A program made the position numbers and the translations under genes. A stretch of DNA of 33,873 nt, taken from positions 1 to 33,873 of the forward strand of contig JAOTVS010000015.1 of the NCBI GenBank assembly GCA_029863275.1, in the 5' to 3' direction. Position 1 is the stretch's first letter. Every line of letters begins with the position of its first letter. Positions 21,723 to 29,600 of the stretch are shown here, one piece after another. The stretch is from Candidatus Nitrosopumilus sp. (lineage in GTDB: Archaea > Thermoproteota > Nitrososphaeria > Nitrososphaerales > Nitrosopumilaceae). The notes below the pieces were generated by a model. It was not told where the DNA came from. It saw nothing but the letters and a program-made list of their open reading frames with translations, and did no database searches.

Positions 21723-24700
21723 TTAATTGTCTGAATTTCGTCGAGTGACAAACACGAATACTAATGCGATCGCAATTCCGATTCCAATTCCAACAATTAA
21801 TTCTAATGGAAAGGACACTTCTAAAATTTCATCTTGTTTAATGATATTTGATGAATCATTGGAATCATCTTTGACTTCGGGTTTTGTTTGGGTCTTATTT
21901 AGAGGAATTGGTTCGAGTTGAATTTTGGTTTGATTCAATTCATTTATTTCAGATTGAACATCAGCAGAAATTGTGGAGAATTTTGCAGCAAGAGTAATTG
22001 GTTCAGTAGTAGAATTTCCTCCAAATAATGTGCTATGTGCTAAAATTGAGTAAGTTCCAGTTTGATTAATTGGGACATAAATTACAGTTGATGTATTATC
22101 TTTATTTTTCACTGGAAAAAATCCACCGCCTTGACTAAACATTGAATTTCCTAACCAATCAAGTGATACCCATCCCATAAAATGTCCAAAAATTCCTGGT
22201 GGCATATTAGTTTGAATTATTTTTCCTTCTGGATTCATAACAAATACAGAGAGATTAGTATCATCTGTTAGCCAAGATAATTCAATAGCAGCTGAATTAA
22301 TGAATTCATCTTGAATATCAAAATAATATTGTCGCCAGTCTCCTGCCATATAGCGATTAGCCATGTCAAAGGCACCTTTTACATATCCATTTCCATAAAG
22401 TACATCCTCACTTTGATAACCTTTAATCAAAATTGGAGTATCTTTTTGGTTTACTGATTGCTTGACTACAAAAGAGACAGGAGCATTTACCGTATGTTTG
22501 ACACTTTCAAATGTTAAAAATCCCTGATAAACTCCCGGTTGAATATCAGTTGGTAGAATCAAATTTAATTTTACATCAGCTGTATCTTGAGGTGGAACTG
22601 TAATTGTTGAAGATTCAGGCCACATAACAGACCAATTTTGTTTTTTATAATAACTTGCAGACAATGTGTAATCCATTGCAGTCGAATTTTGTCTTGTATC
22701 ACCTGACCAAAATGAGTATCTAGTTGGAATAGGATAAACTCCAACAAGAGGAATGCCTTCAAATTGTTCATTTGGATCGGTGACTCTTAGTTCTTGTACT
22801 GTTCCCCAGGAACCTGCACGGTTGATTAGCGATAATTCGTTACTAGTAACTTTAGTATTATTATTAAGATCATTCCAATCATAAAGATAAAGTGATGAAA
22901 TTTTTAAATCATTTGCATAGATATCGTCAGTCTTGTTCATAAAGGAATTAAAAGGAAAATTTACATTTAAAACTAACAAAGATGCATCTTCAGGAATTGT
23001 ATTTTTTTCGTCAAAAAATTCTCCTAAACCTTGATGTAATTTTACATCGGAGAGTTTAATGTAATTTGGAATATATGCATTTTTGTCCTTTAATTCTGGA
23101 TCCTTAAGATAGTTTGTGTCTAGTTGTTGTAATTTAGTGGTACCATCAAATTGATTTTTTTTGATTAGAGATAATTTTTGTGGTTTTATTTTAATATCAA
23201 TTTGTGTATTACCAGGATTTTCTATCGTGAATTTTGCATAACTTTTTTCTCCAGGGGATAAATGTCCTGCAAACCAACTTGTCATAGGCATTGACCTTGA
23301 GGGGATTTTAAATCTCTCAAAATCTAATGCTGTAGAATTTATAGATTCAACTGCTGGATCTAGTATTTTTTTTATGTTGGTGTACGAGGCATCATTGTAA
23401 ACTATGAAAGTTTCATTGTCTCCATTTACAAATTGGAGTGCGGAATTTACATTTACCAAACCTGAACCTTGATTAAACGGATCATTTTGTAAATCCGTAG
23501 CAGTAGACATTAAGATATTTTTAATGGTAAAAGGATCATAATCTTTTGATTGATTTTGTAAGCCTTCCATCAAAATAGCAGCACTTCCAGAAACTATTGG
23601 TGCTGCCATACTGGTTCCACCAAATAAAGAAAAGGATTCTTTTTTTGAATCTTTGTGAATTTTCAACATATTTGATGGCGTAAATCCATAAGCACCTATA
23701 CTCATAATATCAGGTTTAGGATCACCGATAATTCCTGGACCTCTACTTGAAAAATCCACTACGTCGTTATTATGTAAAGTTGAATTTCCAAATCGTGGTT
23801 CATTTTTAAAAGGACCATATCCAACAAAAACATTATTTGTAGTTGCTCCAACGGAAATCCCAAATGGTGAAACATTTGGCATTCCCATTGTTCCGTACCC
23901 TGGTCCAGAATTTCCTGCACTTGAGACGATAGTAATTCCAGGGTAATCATCATCAAGTGATTTTGGGGTTGCAAGTATACTTGCGATTAGTGATAAGATG
24001 TCCATACCAGGAGATGATTTGAGAATTGGGAAATTTGATATTCCCCAACTATTAGAAATTATATCTACGTTTGTTTTACCAGTAAATTTCCAATTATTTT
24101 CTTCATTTTCAAAACCAGCAGCCCACAACCATGCATAAACTGTATCTCCAAACCATAGGGCCTTTATTGGAACTATTTTTGCATCAGGAGCAACACCTTT
24201 TATTATGAATTTTTTTGTGTTGTTGTAAATATCATATTCTTGTACTCCTCTTGAAGTGATTGAACCTGTGCTACTGGTTCCATGTCCCATAAAATCAGTC
24301 ATTACACCAAAATACTCCCCGTCGGGATCAATTGAAGAAAGTAAAGTTCCATTTATTGCATTTACAGTATCTTCAACTTTGCTTTTTTTATCTTGAATAA
24401 CTCCATAGACGTCTAAGACTTTAGCCCCAACTGCACCTGCACTGTAATCGATCTTTCCATCACCATTGGAATCATAAACAAGAAATTCATTTCCACTTCC
24501 TAGAATAATTGGTTTCTCATCAGTAAAATCAAAATCATAATTGGGTGTTTCATTTGACTCTAAATCATATCTAGTAAAATCTTCCCATGACGTAGAAAGA
24601 TCTGGAATTATTGTGTCATAGTTGCCTGCAATATTAGAATCTACAAAAAGAACAGGTACCACCTGAACCCTACTTTCTGGACCAGAAAGACCACCTTGGA

Positions 24701-25559
24701 ACATTATTCCAAGGTGATAAATTCCACTTTTTGATTTAATGTAATCTCTATTATTATTGCCAATTTTTATATCAGTATTTAGTGTTCCATTAAAAATAAT
24801 ATCAAATCCAGCCTGAGGAAAAAAAGAATTGTAAATTGGAATGTTTGTTCCTTTTCCATCTTGTACTATGTCTAAAAAGATACCTTCCTTTGATTGATAT
24901 ACACCTGAAGTTATTCCCTCAGGAATTGGTTTGCTATAATTTCTAATGATGTTATCCTTATCCTTAAAGGCAAAAAATGTAGCATTAGTCAAAACAATCC
25001 CTTGACCGTCTACATCAATCATTATTGGATGATTAGATTTGTCCCTTGCAACAGAGTCTTGAATATCTGGATTGGAAAAATCTACACCTGTATCTACAAT
25101 TGCAATTGTAATTCCTTTTCCTGTAACATTGTAATTAATCTCGGCTAAATTAGCTCCAGTTATTTTTCCAATTACTGAAGCATCTGGAATATCTTTCTCA
25201 GAGTGAAAATCCAGTGGAAAGTCTTCAATTACGTTATAGCCCCGTGAGATTAATTTAGAAACTGAATTTTCATCCAATACTGCCACATGAAAAAATCCTT
25301 GCTCAGACTCTATACCATACATCGAATTTTTTTGTAAAAAATCAAAATCATTGACACCTGTGCCAAATATCACGTATCTTTTGAAATTATTTTTTGTAAA
25401 AAAATCTGGGGCAATATCTACTATATTTGAATCAAAAAAAGTGTCATAATTTTTTTGAACAAAATTATCATCAACTACATCACCGCCTGTAAATCCATAT
25501 GAACTTGAAATTGTATATGAGAGCAAAATTAACATAAAAAAGATTGCCACCGTGGGCAT
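21723..25559 (-). CDS. Membrane-anchored subtilisin-like (S8) serine protease
   Basis: A 1278-residue surface protease. An N-terminal signal peptide (about 1-22) and a propeptide-like region precede the S8 domain, with catalytic Asp156 (A-I-V-D-T-G-V-D), His426 (G-H-G-T-S-S) and Ser650 (G-G-T-S-M-A-A-P) and an S-S-A-G-N-S-G oxyanion segment. The 270 residues between Asp and His are much longer than in subtilisin and include an EF-hand-like loop D-S-N-G-D-G-K-I (363-370). Beta-rich domains follow (about 740-1190), then a linker and one transmembrane helix near 1252-1271 ending in R-R-N-S-D-N, so the protease faces outward. It is encoded 31 bases downstream of the coiled-coil membrane protein and near the S-layer gene. 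S-layer maturation or peptide scavenging are possible roles (inference). Confidence 0.93.
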   Translation of the reverse strand: MPTVAIFFMLILLSYTISSSYGFTGGDVVDDNFVQKNYDTFFDSNIVDIAPDFFTKNNFKRYVIFGTGVNDFDFLQKNSMYGIESEQGFFHVAVLDENSVSKLISRGYNVIEDFPLDFHSEKDIPDASVIGKITGANLAEINYNVTGKGITIAIVDTGVDFSNPDIQDSVARDKSNHPIMIDVDGQGIVLTNATFFAFKDKDNIIRNYSKPIPEGITSGVYQSKEGIFLDIVQDGKGTNIPIYNSFFPQAGFDIIFNGTLNTDIKIGNNNRDYIKSKSGIYHLGIMFQGGLSGPESRVQVVPVLFVDSNIAGNYDTIIPDLSTSWEDFTRYDLESNETPNYDFDFTDEKPIILGSGNEFLVYDSNGDGKIDYSAGAVGAKVLDVYGVIQDKKSKVEDTVNAINGTLLSSIDPDGEYFGVMTDFMGHGTSSTGSITSRGVQEYDIYNNTKKFIIKGVAPDAKIVPIKALWFGDTVYAWLWAAGFENEENNWKFTGKTNVDIISNSWGISNFPILKSSPGMDILSLIASILATPKSLDDDYPGITIVSSAGNSGPGYGTMGMPNVSPFGISVGATTNNVFVGYGPFKNEPRFGNSTLHNNDVVDFSSRGPGIIGDPKPDIMSIGAYGFTPSNMLKIHKDSKKESFSLFGGTSMAAPIVSGSAAILMEGLQNQSKDYDPFTIKNILMSTATDLQNDPFNQGSGLVNVNSALQFVNGDNETFIVYNDASYTNIKKILDPAVESINSTALDFERFKIPSRSMPMTSWFAGHLSPGEKSYAKFTIENPGNTQIDIKIKPQKLSLIKKNQFDGTTKLQQLDTNYLKDPELKDKNAYIPNYIKLSDVKLHQGLGEFFDEKNTIPEDASLLVLNVNFPFNSFMNKTDDIYANDLKISSLYLYDWNDLNNNTKVTSNELSLINRAGSWGTVQELRVTDPNEQFEGIPLVGVYPIPTRYSFWSGDTRQNSTAMDYTLSASYYKKQNWSVMWPESSTITVPPQDTADVKLNLILPTDIQPGVYQGFLTFESVKHTVNAPVSFVVKQSVNQKDTPILIKGYQSEDVLYGNGYVKGAFDMANRYMAGDWRQYYFDIQDEFINSAAIELSWLTDDTNLSVFVMNPEGKIIQTNMPPGIFGHFMGWVSLDWLGNSMFSQGGGFFPVKNKDNTSTVIYVPINQTGTYSILAHSTLFGGNSTTEPITLAAKFSTISADVQSEINELNQTKIQLEPIPLNKTQTKPEVKDDSNDSSNIIKQDEILEVSFPLELIVGIGIGIAIALVFVFVTRRNSDN

Positions 25560-25580
25560 ACAGTTAGTGTTTAATTCTTA

Positions 25581-25591
25581 GTTATTATAAC
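25581..25591 (-). promoter_or_regulatory. Possible promoter of the subtilase gene
   Basis: Minus-strand GTTATAATAAC (itself an inverted repeat) is centred about 27 bases before the ATG at 25559 and touches the stop codon of the upstream gene. It would allow transcription separate from that gene. Confidence 0.35.
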
Positions 25592-26559
25592 TATCTTCTT
25601 CGCGCAAGAATTGCAACTTGAAGTGCAACAATGATTCCAATTGATGCTACTACTGGAAACAATAACGAATTTAGTTGAGATGATGCCTCTTCAATATTTA
25701 GTACTGATTTGGAAACTGAAGCTACACTAGCATCGATATTACTGCTGGCATTTCCTAAAGTAGAGCCAAATTCTTTGACTTCGGATTTTAAGGTATCTAG
25801 TTCTTTGGATGTTTCATCCAATACTGAATTTAATTCAATGATTTGATCCGAGATTCCACTTATGTCTTGGCTTTGAACTAGAGTGGCAGCTGAGCCATTA
25901 GATGTTGTTCCTTGGCTAAATGCAACTACATGAAAAACAAAAGTCCCCTCCTGTTTGGGGATATAATCTACAAAAAATAATCCTTGATGTAAGGTCGTAA
26001 AAGAATCAGTTAAGGTCTCTACCTGTCCTGAGGGAAGATGGACATGACTTGATTCAAGAAGTTCTGCAGGATCATTGCCTATTAAAAGACCATCACTTGT
26101 GGTTTGAACAAAGACCCGAAATGAATTATTTATTGCTGCAGTCTCTGGTGCAAATACTAGTGTGTTTACATTTCTTTCAACTGGAACATCAACTAGTTCC
26201 GTCGTTGAGGTAAATGAAACATTAATTTTTTGCGATACTCCACTTTGCTCAGTACTAATTACCTCTACTGTATAAGTTCCAAAAGGAAGACTTGCAGAAG
26301 AAGTAGGCCAAGTTATTAAAACATGATTAAAAGAGCCGTCATCATTTGTAGTTACCTGATTAAATCTAGTTATTGTTTCATCTGGTGCAAATAATCTAAT
26401 TATTAGATTTTCATTTGGTAATCCTTTACCGTATACAAAAAGTGGTTGTCCCTCTGAAAAAACACGATTATTGGTTTCAACTGCAAGGTCTGAATAGCCA
26501 TTTTGAATTGTAACAGTCAATAATGGAATTAAAAACAAAGTGAAGATTTTTTTGTTCAT
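25591..26559 (-). CDS. Secreted Ig-like/coiled-coil protein with C-terminal membrane anchor (candidate S-layer stalk)
   Basis: A 322-residue protein from the ATG at 26559 (M-N-K-K-I-F-T-L-F...), chosen because it begins a clean signal peptide; the frame is open to 26583. After the signal come two beta-sandwich-like regions (about 25-225). The first has F-V-Y-G-K-G-L-P-N-E-N-L-I-I-R typical of archaeal Ig-like surface domains. A heptad-rich stretch (about 234-298) with leucines, isoleucines and valines regularly spaced predicts a coiled coil. One transmembrane helix (about 299-319) ends in A-R-R-R. This order resembles the Sulfolobus S-layer anchor SlaB in architecture, though not visibly in sequence. 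It is encoded directly downstream of the S-layer gene, whose product has no membrane segment. The anchor role is inference. Confidence 0.8.
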   Translation of the reverse strand: MNKKIFTLFLIPLLTVTIQNGYSDLAVETNNRVFSEGQPLFVYGKGLPNENLIIRLFAPDETITRFNQVTTNDDGSFNHVLITWPTSSASLPFGTYTVEVISTEQSGVSQKINVSFTSTTELVDVPVERNVNTLVFAPETAAINNSFRVFVQTTSDGLLIGNDPAELLESSHVHLPSGQVETLTDSFTTLHQGLFFVDYIPKQEGTFVFHVVAFSQGTTSNGSAATLVQSQDISGISDQIIELNSVLDETSKELDTLKSEVKEFGSTLGNASSNIDASVASVSKSVLNIEEASSQLNSLLFPVVASIGIIVALQVAILARRR

Positions 26560-26583
26560 GTTAGAGTACTTGATAATAATCAC

Positions 26584-26598
26584 CTAGATAATACTTCT
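26584..26598 (-). promoter_or_regulatory. Promoter of the coiled-coil membrane protein gene
   Basis: Minus-strand AGAAGTATTATCTAG includes a TATA-like AGTATTATC about 30 bases before the ATG at 26559, so this gene can be transcribed apart from the S-layer gene. Confidence 0.4.
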
Positions 26599-26635
26599 GG
26601 AAAATTTGTTTACAACTATCGTTAAGAGAAGATTC

Positions 26636-26648
26636 AAAAAAAAGAAAA
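26636..26648 (-). terminator. T-run terminator of the S-layer gene
   Basis: On the coding strand an uninterrupted run of eight T (26636-26643) and a run of four T (26645-26648) lie about 25-35 bases after the S-layer stop codon at 26672. Archaeal RNA polymerase stops at such runs, and this one would isolate a very highly expressed gene from its neighbour. Confidence 0.6.
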
Positions 26649-26671
26649 GGAATAGTGTGAATTTTCTAGTC

Positions 26672-29600
26672 TTAGATGACAGTTATGCTTGTATCTACAG
26701 GTGGAGATAGAGCAGTTGGATTATCAACGCTCTCCCAAACAAATGCGGTCACATCAAAGTTACCTGCATTCTCTGGTATCCACGATAAAGCTGGGCTGAA
26801 TGATTGTCCTGGTGACAATGAACCAGTAATCCATGCTAGTGAGACTGTAACGCCGTTTCCATCCTGAATCTGTATCAAGTAAGCAAATGGTTGCTCTCTA
26901 TCTTGGCCATTTGAAACATCACAAGTGATTTGTACCTGTTGGTCTACGGAGACACTACTTAGAGTGTTACCGAAGGCATCAACAACTCTACAGTTAGAAG
27001 CCGGAGCTCTCTCTAGAGGTGGCACAACAGTACCTATGAGTGAAGTGGCAGTGATATCAAGTTCATCTGCTGTTGTATATGGATCAGGTAAGGTGTTATC
27101 TTCATATTCTGCAGTGACAGTGTCACCTTCTGCTACTCTGAGTCTGTGACCAGATGATTCATCAAGAATAGTGAAGAACACTGTTCCCTCGAATATACCG
27201 GTTGCCTCATTAGTTTCAGTTACAGTTAAGTCGATACCACCAGCGTCAGAATCAGACCATACGTCGACATCGAAGTTGTCGACTGCTTCTGGATCTAAGT
27301 TCATGTCTGGATCAATTATTCTAACAACGCCAGTTCCGCTTGCAGGATAACTTGCTTCAAGCCACTGTGCCTCACCAATGTTCCATCTGATAAGTGCTGA
27401 GCCGACTACTGTTTCATCCTCTGAGAATTCAAAGGAGACAGTAATACCGTCATCATCATCAGCTGGTAAGAGTCCATCAGTTGGACCAGATCCGGATGGG
27501 GATCTAGAAACTACATCATTACCATTAGCATCACCAGTTCTGGAATCGCCATCAGCATTGTGTGTAAAGCCAGTAAGGATTACCTCACCAGTGAAAATGC
27601 CTGTGTCGGTACCAGTTTCGACAAGTTTGTAGTTGTCAATATCGTCACCTCTGGTTGCGACCTTTACTGGGTCCAAGTCAGTGTTACCGATTTCGTCAAC
27701 TAGATCACTGTCAAAGTTGTGATCTGGTGCTACAATTGTAATGTATACTTTATCAGTCCATGTGTAGACTTTTTGGTCAAGTTCAACAGTTGCTCCGAAG
27801 TTTGAAGTGTAGATTGTCAAGTTGACATCTTCATCTTCGTCACCTACAAAGTCAGATCCACTTGGGCCCCAATCAGTGTACTCGAGAACAATTTCTTCTC
27901 CTCTTTCCAATCTGTCACCTTGCAACACTTCAGGTACTTCAATGATAATCTGGAAGATTCCAGTGCTATCACCTGTTTCTCTAAAGGCAGTTGGTTCTGG
28001 GTCAAATGCGGCTGCTTCGCCGTCAGCGTCTCCCATGGAGACGGTTGCGGCATCAGAGTCCCATTCAATTAAGTCCAAGTCATATGTTTCTGCAGCATCA
28101 TTGTCCAGATCTAAGTCTGGTTCAATTAATGTGAGAATTATATCGGATCCAATGATATATACGGATTTATCGGATTGCAATACACCATTTCTAAGGTCAA
28201 AGGTAGCTGAATCTGTAACAGTATTTACATCACCAGATGCATCAGCTGGGTCAGTGTATTCTACTTGGAGAATATCTCCTTGTAAGATACAATAGTTTTT
28301 ACCAGCATCTGAAGCTGTTGAGAATCTGTTAAGTTCGCCAGTTCCACCTGAACCATCAAGAGGACTAAATACCTCTGTTTCTGGACAGATGGCGTTTGCT
28401 GGACCGTCGGTATATCTTAATCCAATATCAATCTCAAAGATACCTGCATCTGGTGCAATTTCATCGATTGGACCAAACTGTCTAACAGTTGGTGAATCAG
28501 TGAAGATACACTTTGCACTTACACTAGCAATAGCTGGGCTTGGTGTAATAGTACAAGGACCATTTACAAATCCATTACCACTTGGAGGAGACTTTATGGT
28601 TAATTCTCCGTTCTCGATGGTAGATGTGTTATCTGTAAATAGTGCAGTTGCAATACTTGTTGAGGTTCCTTGTATTACTACATCCACGGAATTACCGGTT
28701 GTGTAACCGGCTCCAGGATTAGTAATGGACAACTCATTATCATCAACATTCTTGTCTCCATTGATATCAGTCCATACTGCTGTAGCTAATGTAGTAGCAA
28801 ATGGAGCAGTATTTGTGGTAATCAAACTACCTGCAAGGGCGTCATCTAAGACGACATTGGTTGGTAGTGGGAGTAGTTGATCAATGGAAGTTGAGATATC
28901 TAATTCAGACATAGCAATCTGGTTGGTGCCAAGATTTGTGAACGTTCCTAATGCACAATTTGCAGGTGCCATACCTGGTTGGCAAATAAGTACGTCAGTT
29001 GCTGCGAAACCACCAATGTTGGTAATTTCGGAACCTTGATCAAGACCGTTATTGGAGCCATCAGTAAAGAGTGCAGCTACTGTGTTTGTTCCTTGACTAA
29101 TGGTGATTAAACCATTTGTAAAGAAAGGCAAACCAGCGCCGATGAAGGTGTTTAGTTCAGTTCCTGCACCAAGTCCTGCTGATCCAGTATCAGTAAATGT
29201 TGCAGATCCAAAGTTTGGAGGCTGCGAAATACTAATTCCTGGGCCAGAAGTAAATGTGCCAGGATTGCCCTGAGCACCTGTACCAAAGCCAGGAGTACTT
29301 GAGAGAATATTTATCTCACTTGCAACTACCTGACCGTCACCTTTTAGATTAGTTCCAACATTAATCGTACCATCTCTTGCAGATGGTCCACCGGCAAATC
29401 CAAGGATCACAGTTTCAGAACCTCTGATTACAGAGACCTTTACTGGACCAATTGGTTTTGCTGCAGTGTTTTGATTAATTGTGTCTTCACCACTTGCGGA
29501 TATATCATAATCTGGGTCGTTAACTCGTATGTGAATAGTCAGATCTCCGTTAGGTAGGAAGCTACCTGGATCAGTCAAATCATCAGCATTATTGCTGTTT

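Noticed and set aside
27822-28295. 157-codon plus-strand frame opposite the S-layer gene, and the 134-codon one at 30798-31202
   Set aside because: Ser/Pro/Val-rich translations are typical shadows of a GC-richer coding strand; there is no promoter and the opposite gene is unambiguous.
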